Below, piece after piece: positions 49,689-58,684 of a stretch of 64,000 nt of DNA. Position numbers and translations under genes: made by a program. Origin of the DNA: Mycolicibacterium sphagni (GTDB lineage Bacteria > Actinomycetota > Actinomycetes > Mycobacteriales > Mycobacteriaceae); assembly GCF_002250655.1 (NCBI RefSeq), contig NZ_NOZR01000027.1, positions 23,551-87,550 on the forward strand, in the 5' to 3' direction. Below the pieces are notes generated by a model. That model was not told where the DNA came from. It worked only from the letters and a program-made list of their open reading frames with translations, and ran no database searches. How positions within the stretch are numbered: the stretch's first letter is position 1; each line of letters begins with the position of its first letter.

Positions 49689-50843
49689 TCACGGACTCTT
49701 GTAGGCGCGTTCCGGTGTGTTCGCGTATCGAGGGAGAGGTCGGCTGAACCGGTCGCTCGCCACCTCGATGGCGGGCCGCTTGAAAGTGTCAAGGTCGAAG
49801 ATCATCTCGGTGGAGGGGTATCCGCGCAGGACTGTAGCCGTGAGTTGGTAGGGCTGATGGCGCCGGCCATTTTTCAGTGTTGTCGGCGGGACGCGTCCGC
49901 GGCGACGTCCTGGCATCGGGTCGTCTGTCTTGATGAGCCCGAACTCGGCGAGTTGGTGGATGGATAGGTACGCCTCGTCGCTAAGGCCGAGGTGTTGGTA
50001 ACGCACCGACTCCGCCAAGAAGATACTGCCGGGTGGCTCATCTTCGGTGCGGCGACGCTGCTTGCGGTCCGACACGTGGCAGACCCCTAGGAAGGTCGCT
50101 AGCTCTGATGGCGTGAGGATCAGATGCCAACCAGCAGTGAAAAATTCGGCGGGGATGCAGAGATGCTGGGGAATCGTAGGAACGCCGCTAGGAGCTTTGT
50201 AGGGTCGTCCGGACCCGTCCTCCCGGTTGAGCGTGAAGTTGGCGTAGCGCTGCTGTGCAGCGCCGAGGTCCACGAGTTCCCACTTGTGCAGCGCATCAAG
50301 GGCCCGGTTGTAGGTTTTGCGTTGGTTTCGCCGGTCGGTGCTGGGTAGGCCGATCAGCGACGCCCACGATTGCTCGCCACCGATGTTGTAGACGCTGTGC
50401 CGGCGGCGAGGTTCTTCAGGCGGGTCCGGATTGTTGCCGGCGGCGTGGGCGGCAATCATCTGGTGCACGAACAGGTACGTGAGATAAAGCGCGATTGCGT
50501 ACGGGTTCTTGCCTTTGAGTATCTGAGTAAGCGGTGGCCGAGTCGCGATGTTTTCGGGCCGGTCTGAGTCTCGGGGTCCGCGTGAGTCGGCACGGTAAAT
50601 GAACGGCGACCGGATCAGGACGTACCCGCGGTCGGGATGGGCGATGGAGGCCAGGCGATCGGTTGCGCGGGCAATCGCCATCTTGGTTCTGGCGTCTCGC
50701 AAGGCGACGAGGCGACGGTCACGCTCGGAGTTGAGCTTCTCCGCTGCCCTGCTCACGTAGTCCGCTTCACGGGTGCGGGCCTTGGCGGGCGCAATGCCCA
50801 CCGTCTTTTGGAGTTCCTCGCGGACTGTCGGTGGAACGGCCAC
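49689..50843 (-). CDS. Rep-like DNA-binding protein of the element
   Basis: A 384-residue protein starting at GTG 50843. I do not recognise its family with certainty. The central and C-terminal parts look like winged-helix repeats: YNRALDALHKWELVDLG near 190 and DEAYLSIHQLAEFGLIKTDD near 300, each of the type seen in replication initiators. A basic region RRRGRVPPTTLKNGRRHQPY follows. The start codon lies 12 bases from an elaborate nested dyad, a common arrangement for an initiator and its origin or for an autoregulator. It may therefore replicate the excised element; a transcriptional role is the alternative. Confidence 0.7.
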   Translation of the reverse strand: MAVPPTVREELQKTVGIAPAKARTREADYVSRAAEKLNSERDRRLVALRDARTKMAIARATDRLASIAHPDRGYVLIRSPFIYRADSRGPRDSDRPENIATRPPLTQILKGKNPYAIALYLTYLFVHQMIAAHAAGNNPDPPEEPRRRHSVYNIGGEQSWASLIGLPSTDRRNQRKTYNRALDALHKWELVDLGAAQQRYANFTLNREDGSGRPYKAPSGVPTIPQHLCIPAEFFTAGWHLILTPSELATFLGVCHVSDRKQRRRTEDEPPGSIFLAESVRYQHLGLSDEAYLSIHQLAEFGLIKTDDPMPGRRRGRVPPTTLKNGRRHQPYQLTATVLRGYPSTEMIFDLDTFKRPAIEVASDRFSRPLPRYANTPERAYKSP

Positions 50844-50854
50844 TAAAAAATTGT

Positions 50855-50960
50855 ACCGAGTTAGCGGGGGCCGAGTTGGCGGGACAATCGAAGCTAAACA
50901 CATAAGTGTTAGTCAAAGATTGTCCCGCCAACTCGGCTCTTTGAGAACCGCTAAGTCGGT
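50855..50960. promoter_or_regulatory. Nested inverted repeats upstream of the Rep-like gene (origin or operator)
   Basis: A perfect 20-base inverted repeat (50870-50889 and 50918-50937; arm begins GCCGAGTTGGCGGGACAATC) encloses a 28-base loop with a smaller stem (AACAC and GTGTT). Outside it, ACCGAGTTAGCGG at 50855-50867 pairs with 50948-50960 with one mismatch and is a near copy of the inner arm. The structure sits between the Rep-like gene and the next, divergent gene. Confidence 0.8.
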
Positions 50961-51034
50961 CCCTTTCCATGGCTGCGGCCGCATCGAACTTGCGTGATTG
51001 TGAGGGCAGCGACTTCGTGAAAGGACAGACAACG

Positions 51035-51244
51035 ATGGATAGTGACCAGGGGCAAGACGCCGGCGACCCTGCGCCCGACCCGTCAGATGCACACGACCGT
51101 GCCACGGCCATCGCCCGTGCTGTGGTCGGCGTGAGTGCCGGTGCAGCGGTGGGTATCACCACGCGCGATATCGGGCTGGGCATCACCACCGCTGCGGCAT
51201 TGGTGAGCATTTTGGGCGAGGTGATGGTTCGGCCGCCGCGATGA
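51035..51244 (+). CDS. Small element protein with one hydrophobic segment
   Basis: A 69-residue protein; ATG 51035 is chosen because AAAGGA lies 9 bases upstream. An acidic N-terminus (MDSDQGQDAGDPAPDPSDAH) is followed by a helix-forming stretch and a moderately hydrophobic segment (GLGITTAAALVSILGEVMV) that could cross the membrane. No family is recognised. It is divergent from the Rep-like gene across the nested dyad. Confidence 0.5.
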   Translation: MDSDQGQDAGDPAPDPSDAHDRATAIARAVVGVSAGAAVGITTRDIGLGITTAAALVSILGEVMVRPPR

Positions 51245-51355
51245 GCCCAGCAACTGTTCTCAGTGGTTGCGCTGGCCATCCCGGTGCCTCGCTAACCGCA
51301 TCCGCCGGTTACTCAGGGGCCCCGCGACAGCGGTCTGTTGCGCTCAACTCTCCGC

Positions 51356-51685
51356 TCAGGCGGTGAGTTCCACCATGTCGTCACCGAATTCAGCGACGAT
51401 GCGCAGCTGGCCACCGAGCGCGGCCACGTACGCCTGCAGGGTGCCAAGTTCGGTGTGGGAAAGGTCGCCGCTCTCCAGCTTGGAGACGCGGGCCTGAGAG
51501 ACGCCCATGAGCGCGGCGACGTCGGCCTGGCGGGAGTGCCCTAGCGCCTTGCGAATCTCGGCCAGGTGGTGCGCCTGGACGGCCTCACGCATCTCCTCGC
51601 GCGCCGCACCGGCCCGCTCGGGATCCAGGGCACCCCGAGCGATCGCATCCGCGCGAATGTCTCGCCAGTTCCGCGCCATGGTCAT
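51356..51685 (-). CDS. HigA-type antitoxin (XRE helix-turn-helix)
   Basis: A 109-residue antitoxin. Its XRE helix-turn-helix is RQADVAALMGVSQARVSKLE (about 58-77), and the C-terminus (LRIVAEFGDDMVEL) is the strand expected to contact the toxin. Its start codon overlaps the toxin stop by one base (TGATG), so the toxin is translated first, the reversed order typical of HigBA. It should bind the toxin and the palindrome upstream of the operon. Confidence 0.88.
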   Translation of the reverse strand: MTMARNWRDIRADAIARGALDPERAGAAREEMREAVQAHHLAEIRKALGHSRQADVAALMGVSQARVSKLESGDLSHTELGTLQAYVAALGGQLRIVAEFGDDMVELTA

Positions 51686-52038
51686 CACCCTCCGTGCTCG
51701 GTCGCCAGCCAGCTCTCGAAGCGTGCGTCCGCGATCGGAATGTTCCTGTCGTACCAGCGCTTCCAGTCGCCTGCCTTGTCGCCGCCCAGGAGCAGGATCG
51801 CCTGCCGGGCCGGGTCGAAGATGAACAGGACGCGGATGCTGGTGCCGGCCGGGCGCAGCTCCTTCATGCTGTGAAACTTTGAGCCGGTCACCTTGTCGAC
51901 AATCGGCCGGCCCAGTGTCGGCCCCTCCAGCTCCAACAGGTCGATGGCACCGGTGACCGCCGCCATTGCGCTTCTGTCGAGCGTGAAGAACCACCGTTCG
52001 ACCTCGTCGAGCAGGATCACGTCCCAATGCTTCGACAC
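51685..52038 (-). CDS. HigB/Gp49-type toxin (RelE fold)
   Basis: A 117-residue toxin starting at GTG 52038. It has the Gp49/HigB pattern KELRPAGTSIRVLFIFDPAR then ILLLGGDKAGDWKRWYDRNI. Such toxins are ribosome-dependent or free mRNA endonucleases that slow growth when the antitoxin decays. It forms an operon with the HigA-type gene and probably stabilises the element in the host. A palindromic operator lies just upstream. Confidence 0.88.
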   Translation of the reverse strand: MSKHWDVILLDEVERWFFTLDRSAMAAVTGAIDLLELEGPTLGRPIVDKVTGSKFHSMKELRPAGTSIRVLFIFDPARQAILLLGGDKAGDWKRWYDRNIPIADARFESWLATEHGG

Positions 52039-52041
52039 CAG

Positions 52042-52059
52042 TATAACCTCTACGTTATA
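52042..52059 (-). promoter_or_regulatory. Operator of the toxin-antitoxin operon
   Basis: TATAAC-N6-GTTATA is an exact inverted repeat 4 bases upstream of the toxin start and overlapping the integrase stop codon. Its place suits the autoregulatory site of the HigBA pair, and TATAACG-type sequence could also be the -10 element. Confidence 0.6.
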
Positions 52060-53411
52060 TCGTGCGGCGGCAGATTCGCCGGAGCGTCGTCACCGTCGGT
52101 CCAGCTGTCACCGAGCAAGAACGAGGCCGCCTGCTCGGCGGCTTCGCTGTCGTCGTTGTCGAGCACGTGGGCATAGGTCTCCAGGAAGAAGCCGATGTTC
52201 GCGTGGCCGATGCGCTCGCTGACGATCTTCGGGCTCACCCCGGCCCGCAACGCGCCAGTGGCGTAGGTGTGGCGCAGATCGTGAAAAGTGATGCGGGACA
52301 ACCCAGCTTTGGCCGTCAACCGTTCGAAGCGTTGTCGGATCGAGTCTGGGTGTGGGGGACGGCCGTCGGGGTAGGTGAACACGAAGTCGCCCGGGTGGTA
52401 GGCGTCGCCGAAGAACTCACGCTCGCTGTCCTGCCGGGCGCGCCAACGCCGCAGCGCACCGACTGTCGTCTTGTCGATGGAGATGGTCTGGTCGGCGTTG
52501 CGGGTCTTGCCCCCGGCCTTGTCGAGGACCTGGCCGCCGACGACCACCCGGTTGTCGTGCACGGTCACCTTTCCGGCGTCCAGATCGACCGCCGACCATT
52601 TGAGTCCGCAGATCTGGCCACGTCGGATCCCGGTGGTCAACTCCAAGAGGAACAGTGCGGCAAAGCGGTCCTCGCGCGCGGAGGCCAGGAAGATCCGGAT
52701 CTCCTCGGGTTTCCACACTTGCCGGCGGGTGCGTGGATTGCGTGGCGGCTTGACGTTGCTTGCCGGATTCTCCGAGATGTACTTCCAGGCGACGGCATCG
52801 GCGAGTGCCCGGTGCAAGAACGAATGAATGTTGCGCACTGTCTTGGGAGCCAGCCCCTGCGTGAGGGTCCTGGGCGTCAGGCCCGCCTTGTAGCGCCGGA
52901 CAGCGTCACGCGCGGCGTGGATCGACGTACCGCACGCCGTGGACATCTCACGCGGCGTTGGTGGCGGCTTGCCGCTGGCGATCAGTTTCGCCCAGTGCGT
53001 GTACATCACTGCATCGTTGTTGGGCTTCACCCGACCCTTGGCCAACAGCATTGCGTAAAACCTCAGTAGCACTGGCTCATTGAGCGCCTGGAGCCGTTCG
53101 CCGCCGATGTGAGGGATGACGTACCACCGGGCATAGTCGCTCCAGCTGCGCCATGTCGAGGCGTCAAGTGCCGGCTTGACCGCCGTCAGCCAGTCGGTGA
53201 CGAACTCGCCGACCGTCTGTTGGGACGGCCGCACGATCCGGCCGTTGTCGGCGTCACGCATCGCCTCTCGGCAGGCCTGCCAGGCGTCGCGCTCGGTGTC
53301 GTAACCGCCCTTGGTAACCCAGGGAAACGTGCCCGTCGACGGGTCGCGCTCGGGCATACGGAACTTGTAGTACCACTTCGCGCCCCGCTGATACACCGAG
53401 CCCTTCATCAC
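52050..53411 (-). CDS. int: Tyrosine integrase of the element
   Basis: A 453-residue site-specific recombinase starting at GTG 53411. An N-terminal arm-binding domain (MMKGSVYQRGAKWYYKFRM) precedes the core-binding and catalytic domains. Catalytic residues are Arg263 (TTGIRRGQICGLKW), His377 and Arg380 (HDLRHTYATGAL), His403 (IGHANIGFFLETYAHV) and Tyr413. The core-binding domain holds an extra stretch at about 130-185 that looks like a helix-turn-helix. It should integrate the element into the initiator tRNA gene 2.6 kb away. The excisionase gene overlaps it by 4 bases. Confidence 0.93.
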   Translation of the reverse strand: MMKGSVYQRGAKWYYKFRMPERDPSTGTFPWVTKGGYDTERDAWQACREAMRDADNGRIVRPSQQTVGEFVTDWLTAVKPALDASTWRSWSDYARWYVIPHIGGERLQALNEPVLLRFYAMLLAKGRVKPNNDAVMYTHWAKLIASGKPPPTPREMSTACGTSIHAARDAVRRYKAGLTPRTLTQGLAPKTVRNIHSFLHRALADAVAWKYISENPASNVKPPRNPRTRRQVWKPEEIRIFLASAREDRFAALFLLELTTGIRRGQICGLKWSAVDLDAGKVTVHDNRVVVGGQVLDKAGGKTRNADQTISIDKTTVGALRRWRARQDSEREFFGDAYHPGDFVFTYPDGRPPHPDSIRQRFERLTAKAGLSRITFHDLRHTYATGALRAGVSPKIVSERIGHANIGFFLETYAHVLDNDDSEAAEQAASFLLGDSWTDGDDAPANLPPHDIT

Positions 53412-53587
53412 GCCACCACGTCGCGCAGGCCCGCGGTTACCACGTAGATCCGTCCGCCGAGCCGACGAACCGGCAGCTCGCCAGAGGCGACGAGCCGGTA
53501 GGCCGCAGCACGACTGATTCCCAGAAGCTTCGCCGCGTGCGGTACCGCGAGCAGCAGGGGTAGATCGTTGAACACGTTATCTTCCAA
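53408..53587 (-). CDS. xis: Excisionase (HTH_17 family)
   Basis: A 59-residue protein, starting at TTG 53587, with GAGGTGG 9 bases upstream; a GTG four codons in is the alternative. It reads LPLLLAVPHAAKLLGISRAA then YRLVASGELPVRRLGGR, the winged helix of MerR-like excisionases. It overlaps the integrase start by 4 bases, so both come from one message. It should bend the attachment site DNA and favour excision. Confidence 0.85.
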   Translation of the reverse strand: MEDNVFNDLPLLLAVPHAAKLLGISRAAAYRLVASGELPVRRLGGRIYVVTAGLRDVVA

Positions 53588-54577
53588 TGTAATTCACCAC
53601 CTCTCACCGTGTCGATCGGTTGACCAAGAATGCTGGACACTGTGGATGGCGCGCCAGCTGGTGAAGAGCTGCGGCCGAGCGGTCGCGGAGCCGCTAATGC
53701 CGAGTTGGCTCGCACCACCGAGGTGGCGTGAAGTGGACCCCGCAGTCACCGGCATAACTGACAGCTAAATGCGCTCGGCATCGCTATGCGACGGTCAAAT
53801 GAAATCGATGCGCAACTCACGGGTTGACGGAATTTGGCCTGAGACGCAACGGAACTGTATGCAACAACTCTTCGATCGACTCGGCTCAACTCGCCGCGCT
53901 CCTTTTCGGCCGGCACTACGGCACCGACTGTGAAACCGATAGCGGATCCGCTCGATCGCCAATTGCTACGGATGCGGATGAAGTTCAAGTGCCCCTGCGC
54001 CGACGCATTCTCCGTATAGAGCGACATGCAGCCGAAGCGCCGCGGCGGACCCAGGCTGTCGGCCAGCATAGGGAGGTCGCTGACCGCTGTATGGCCGCTC
54101 GTCGGCTCCTGCGCACATAGGGGTCTATGCGTACTTGGCGCCGCACACCGATGTGTTCGACGGCCGTCGCCTCTGGCACGGTGTGCGTCTACACGCTCCG
54201 CCTTGGCCGCCGCTCGGCGGAAGGCTTAGTCGACGCGGCGGTCTCGCACGGGCTTCCATCAATTCCTGACAACCGATTCGGTGCGAGTAGCGCATCCGAG
54301 CGCGCTGACGTTCGGAGCCGCGGCACCACCTCACGCGCCCCTACGATTGCCATCACCCACATGTTCACCACATCCCTGTAGTCTCAACCATCTCAACACG
54401 TTCGCCTGTTACCTCTGTGTCTCCAAATAAATTGTCCTACAGGGCAACTCACAGAAACTCGCCCGTTTTTCCTATGGCACATTTGCACAAGGGTGTGCGA
54501 GATTGGCGGTAGCGAACGTTGCGTTCGCCGCCCGGCGGTATTGAGCCCCGGGCGATCTCCAGCCCAGGCGGTGCGCA
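53588..54577. other. 990-base stretch without a convincing gene
   Basis: Short frames occur on both strands, but none has a ribosome binding site with a plausible protein. Dyads at 54485-54528 before the relaxase are listed separately. The stretch may hold the promoters of the integrase and relaxase transcripts. Confidence 0.6.
54485..54528. other. Candidate transfer origin (oriT) hairpins
   Basis: Two inverted repeats lie 50-95 bases before the relaxase gene: GCACA/TGTGC at 54485-54498 and GCGAAC-N5-GTTCGC at 54512-54528. Relaxases of the MobF type usually cut next to a hairpin near their own gene. A nick site cannot be named. Confidence 0.4.
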
Positions 54578-57367
54578 ATGCTGACGATTGCCAAACTCTC
54601 GGCCTGGTCGATCAACTACTACAACGACACCGCCCGCGCCGCGATCGACGCGCAGAAAGCCGGCGGCGGGTTAGGGGAGTACTACTCCGAGCACGACACC
54701 CGAACCCCGGTCTGGTTGTGCGCCGGTGACGCTCGTTGCGCAGCGGAACTGGTCGGGTTGTCGGACCTCGAACGGGTAGGTGGCGAGGCCGATCCCGATG
54801 TCGTGGAGCACTGGTTGGTCGGCGGTGAAGCGCCCAACGGCGCATCGGGTCGTGGGTTTCGGAACGGAAGCGTGCATGGCTTCGATCTGACGTTCTGCGC
54901 GCCGAAGTCGGTGTCGCTGATCCGCGCGATTCGCGCCGACGACGTGGCCGATAAAGCGATCGCGGATGCCCACGAGACGGCCATCTCCGAGGCGATGGAA
55001 TACCTTGCGACGCACGCCGGATACACGCGTGTGCACAACCCGGCGACGGGGGAGAAGGACCTCGTTCGGTTGCCCGGTTTGGTGGCGATCGCCTATCAGC
55101 ACGAGACCTCCCGGGCGGGTGATCCGCACCTGCACACCCATGTCATCGTCCCGAACCGCCAAGCCCGCGGCGACGGTCGATTGGTATCGATCGATGGCAC
55201 GTCGCTGTACCACGAAGCCAAGGCCGCCGGAGTTATCTATCAGGCGACGCTGCGCCGCGAACTGCACCGGTCCTTGGGTTATGAATGGCTGCCCGTCGAC
55301 TCGTCAACCGGCATGGCCGAAGTCGCCGGTATTGACCCGAACAGCATCACCGCGTGGTCGCAACGCTCCTCCCAACTGCGGGAGTGGGCGGCGGGAAACC
55401 TCGTTGTGAACGAGAGCGGCGAGCCGACGGGATCCCAGCTCGCCGCAGCTCAAAAGGCCACCCGCCCAAGCAAGCCCGAACAACTTGCCTGGTCTGACCT
55501 ACGTGCCGGGTGGCGCACCGACGATCGCGGCCTGGGCATCGATTCCGCGGCGCATCGCCGGGCTCGCCGCGACCGCCTTGCATCGAGCGGGCCTCGGTTT
55601 GACCGGCACCGGATCGCCGATGCCGCGGCCACGATCGAGAAAGCCGCCTTCACCCGCGCTGACCTCGTCGAGGTGATCGGCGCCCAGTTACCGGTCGACA
55701 CTGCACGCTCCCCACTTGAACTGGTCGAGGAGGCCGTCGACGAAATCGCGGTGCGGCTGACCGCCCCACGCGAGGCACACCAACGCGAAGGCCACGAGCG
55801 GTTCACCCTCGATTTAATCCTGGCCGAAGAAGCCACCGTGCTCGATCTCGTCGCCGCCCAAGATCCCCGGTCAATACTGTGGGGCATGCCGAGCGACATC
55901 GACGGCTTGTCGCCGGATCAACAACGCGCAGTGGGAACCATCGCCGTCTCACCGTGGTTGGTACAACCACTGAGCGCGCCTGCCGGGGCAGGCAAGACGA
56001 CGTCAATGCGGGCTCTGGTGGCGATGGCGCATCGTCGCCGAAGCGGGCGAGTGATCGTGTTGGCGCCGACCGGAAACGCCGTCGATGTCGCGGTCCGTGA
56101 AGGTGCCGGCGACGCTGGCTACACCATCGCCAAAGCACTCCGTGAGATCGACAATCACCGCCTGCTTCTGAACCCCTGCGACCTCGTCATCGTCGACGAG
56201 GCTGGCATGGTCGGCACCGACGATCTACGACGCCTGCTGACCGCGACCACGGCCGCCGGGGCCAAGACCGTCCTGGTCGGTGATCAGCACCAGCTCGCCC
56301 CGGTCAAGGCGCGCGGCGGCATGTTCGCCCTACTGTGCACCGACCTACCGTGGACGCAGAAGTTGTCCGAAGTGTGGCGTATGCGCGACCCCGACGAGCG
56401 CAGCGCCTCACTCGCGCTGCGCGACGGCGGCCCAGCCCCGGTACGCCGCGCGATCGAGTGGTACCGGAAGAACAATCGCCTGCACGCTGGAGATGAAATC
56501 ACCATGGCCAATGACGCCTTGACCGCTTATCGGCGCGACACCGCAGCCGGGAAGGACAGCCTGCTCGTCTGCGATACCAAGGAGATGGCCGACGCCCTGA
56601 ACCAACGCATACACAACGACACCATCGACCCGAGCGCACCAGTCTTGACGGCTGCACGTGGACATCAGATCGCGGCCGGCGACTTGATCATCAGTCGGCG
56701 CAACGACGCCACCATCAGCGTCTTGGATGCCGCGGAAACGACCCGCCATGCGGACCTCGTGCGTAACGGAAACCGCTGGCGCGTCTACGCCATCGACCCC
56801 GAGAACCAGCGCATCGCCGCCCGCCGCGTCAGCGACGGCGCCCGTGCTGCCTTCACCGGCGAATACCTACGCGACCACATCACGCATGGGTACGCCGTCA
56901 CCGTCCACTCCGCACAAGGGGCCACCACCGACACCACGCACGCCGTGCTGACCGAAAACACTACTCGTGCAGTGTTCTACGTCGCCATGAGTCGAGGACG
57001 GCAGGCGAACACCGCATATCTCACCGAGCAGCTTGGCGGTGACAAGCAGCCAGGTCACCACTTGGCACCCGACCTGGACGACCCACTTCGTGGCACGGGT
57101 CGACATGCTGCCCAACTCGTTCGCGGAATCGTTGCCAAAGAACAAGATCAAGCCCGCACCGCCCATGACATCGCAGCGGAGGCAAGAGGGAACTCGGCGG
57201 ATCTTCGCAACGTTTCTGCACTACTGTCTCGACAGCGTCGGCAGATCACTGACCGCAGGACCGCACTACAGGATTGGCAACGCAGCCATTCGGGAGTCGC
57301 AGACGAGGTCCATCGGGAGGAGACCCAGAGCTGGCAGACGGGACTCGACCGCGGAGTCGAACACTAG
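54578..57367 (+). CDS. MobF (TrwC-type) relaxase-helicase
   Basis: A 929-residue conjugative relaxase. The N-terminal transesterase domain has the tyrosine pair Tyr14-Tyr15 in SINYYNDTA and the metal motif HLHTH (His184, His186, His188). The C-terminal superfamily 1 helicase has Walker A PAGAGKTT (Lys473), DEAGMVGTDDL, VGDQHQLAPV and VTVHSAQGATTD. It should nick one strand at oriT, stay bound to its 5' end and unwind it for transfer. It is shorter than some actinobacterial TrwC proteins. With no secretion genes seen, transfer would need a helper system. Confidence 0.93.
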   Translation: MLTIAKLSAWSINYYNDTARAAIDAQKAGGGLGEYYSEHDTRTPVWLCAGDARCAAELVGLSDLERVGGEADPDVVEHWLVGGEAPNGASGRGFRNGSVHGFDLTFCAPKSVSLIRAIRADDVADKAIADAHETAISEAMEYLATHAGYTRVHNPATGEKDLVRLPGLVAIAYQHETSRAGDPHLHTHVIVPNRQARGDGRLVSIDGTSLYHEAKAAGVIYQATLRRELHRSLGYEWLPVDSSTGMAEVAGIDPNSITAWSQRSSQLREWAAGNLVVNESGEPTGSQLAAAQKATRPSKPEQLAWSDLRAGWRTDDRGLGIDSAAHRRARRDRLASSGPRFDRHRIADAAATIEKAAFTRADLVEVIGAQLPVDTARSPLELVEEAVDEIAVRLTAPREAHQREGHERFTLDLILAEEATVLDLVAAQDPRSILWGMPSDIDGLSPDQQRAVGTIAVSPWLVQPLSAPAGAGKTTSMRALVAMAHRRRSGRVIVLAPTGNAVDVAVREGAGDAGYTIAKALREIDNHRLLLNPCDLVIVDEAGMVGTDDLRRLLTATTAAGAKTVLVGDQHQLAPVKARGGMFALLCTDLPWTQKLSEVWRMRDPDERSASLALRDGGPAPVRRAIEWYRKNNRLHAGDEITMANDALTAYRRDTAAGKDSLLVCDTKEMADALNQRIHNDTIDPSAPVLTAARGHQIAAGDLIISRRNDATISVLDAAETTRHADLVRNGNRWRVYAIDPENQRIAARRVSDGARAAFTGEYLRDHITHGYAVTVHSAQGATTDTTHAVLTENTTRAVFYVAMSRGRQANTAYLTEQLGGDKQPGHHLAPDLDDPLRGTGRHAAQLVRGIVAKEQDQARTAHDIAAEARGNSADLRNVSALLSRQRRQITDRRTALQDWQRSHSGVADEVHREETQSWQTGLDRGVEH

Positions 57368-57760
57368 ACCTGGCGTCGAACGGACGGACAGCACGGGCTA
57401 CTCAACCCATTACAACGCCGCGTCCGGGCGCTGTCGCTCACGCCCCCCTGCGACATCGGCGATGAGCCCAGCCACGCCAACGATGGCTCCGCAAGCAGGC
57501 TGTGAGAACTTTCCTGATATCGAGAGCGGTGGAGGTGGCCCTCGTTGAATGAATACCTTTCTTGGAGAAATCTGTTAACGCTGCCGTGCCTGGGCCGGTG
57601 AGTGGAGGGTCGACCCGTCCAAGTCTCCTTATACGCAGCCACGCCGGCATCTGCTTCGTTGTCGTTGCACCTCGAGTCGACGCGCGGGCTTTCATGCCGG
57701 ATCTCGGGTAGGCGATCAAAAGCGCCCGGTTTTTAGCGGAATAACGGGATGATCTAAAGC
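57368..57760. other. 393-base stretch without a convincing gene
   Basis: Nothing gene-like was found. The only longer frames are shadows with unlikely composition. The A/T-rich end just before 57761 probably holds the promoter of the next gene. Confidence 0.55.
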
Positions 57761-58654
57761 ATGACGAACGCTGACGAACTGCCGATAGAGCCCCGCGGGG
57801 CTTTATTGATTACCACCAGTCCAGCGGGGCAGGTGATTCATTTTGAGCGGATATGCACTTTGTCGGCTGAGGATTACATTCGATACAAGCAGGCTTACAA
57901 ACAGGTATCGAACTTGCTGTTTGGCTCTGTCTATACCTATTTCGCTTCGTCAAAAAGCTTGCTGCGCTCGGCCGTAATGGCTGCTAACCAGGCTGCGGAC
58001 GCTGGCATGGTTCATCCCAATTCGGCCCCCGACACGTTCGCCACATGGCTCACTAGCCTGAGGGCTACAGCGTTGTCGCTGTGTTCGGGAGTCGTCTATC
58101 ACCAAGATAAAATGCTAAGGCGTATCGAGAAGGCTTACGGGATAGGAAGCGCCACATATGATCAGGTTCAGGCCGATTTTCACGGACTGTACGACGGATA
58201 CGCAGGCTACCGCTTCCTATGTCGACTGCGGAATGTGATGGTGCATGAATCGATGGAGGCTGTCACAGCGGCAGTAAAGCAGATCCAGGTCGGCGGACAC
58301 ATACAGTCCAGATTTCGGGTGACGATTGATCGGACCTTCATTGCGCAATCTGAGATGAAGAAAGCGGTAAAAGCGGAGATCGTAGGACGCAGCGAGAATC
58401 CGGATGTGCTCGTCTTGGCCGATGAAATAACCGGGCCTTTAGCGGGGGTGAACACAACCATTGAGGCTCTGCTGTTAGACAGCATGTCCCCGGCGCATCA
58501 CGCAGTGGTGGAGTTCGACGGCCTGTTCGGAGGTAGGCCCGGCCTGCGCGCGATCGCCAGTTCACCTGATGATGGCCCGCGACCCCACATCCCGTCCTAC
58601 ATGCCATGGGCGCAGCAGGTGATCGACCTGGCGCGTCAGCGCGTCCAGGCGTAA
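57761..58654 (+). CDS. Unknown protein with an RNxxxH (HEPN-like) motif
   Basis: A 297-residue protein of lower GC content than the core genes. It is largely helical to residue 190. CRLRNVMVHES contains Arg157-Asn158-x3-His162, which fits the R-polar-x(4-6)-H catalytic motif of HEPN ribonucleases, usually found in a helix as here. The C-terminal third (about 195-297) seems to be a separate domain. No family is recognised. Neighbours are a restriction-endonuclease-like gene and a nucleotidase, so a defence role is possible; the motif match alone does not prove RNase activity. Confidence 0.65.
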   Translation: MTNADELPIEPRGALLITTSPAGQVIHFERICTLSAEDYIRYKQAYKQVSNLLFGSVYTYFASSKSLLRSAVMAANQAADAGMVHPNSAPDTFATWLTSLRATALSLCSGVVYHQDKMLRRIEKAYGIGSATYDQVQADFHGLYDGYAGYRFLCRLRNVMVHESMEAVTAAVKQIQVGGHIQSRFRVTIDRTFIAQSEMKKAVKAEIVGRSENPDVLVLADEITGPLAGVNTTIEALLLDSMSPAHHAVVEFDGLFGGRPGLRAIASSPDDGPRPHIPSYMPWAQQVIDLARQRVQA

Positions 58655-58684
58655 GGCGCGGCTAAGAGGCAGCGTGAGCGACGG

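Noticed and set aside
53746..54381. Several short frames between the excisionase and relaxase genes
   Set aside because: No plausible start sites, no conserved-looking segments, and frames overlap one another on both strands.
54512..54528. Possible SOS (LexA) box CGAAC-N5-GTTCG
   Set aside because: The mycobacterial LexA box has a 4-base centre, whereas this has 5; it is better explained as a hairpin before the relaxase.
57033..57548. 171-residue plus-strand frame at the end of the relaxase
   Set aside because: It overlaps the relaxase for two thirds of its length and has unlikely Ser/Arg/Pro composition.
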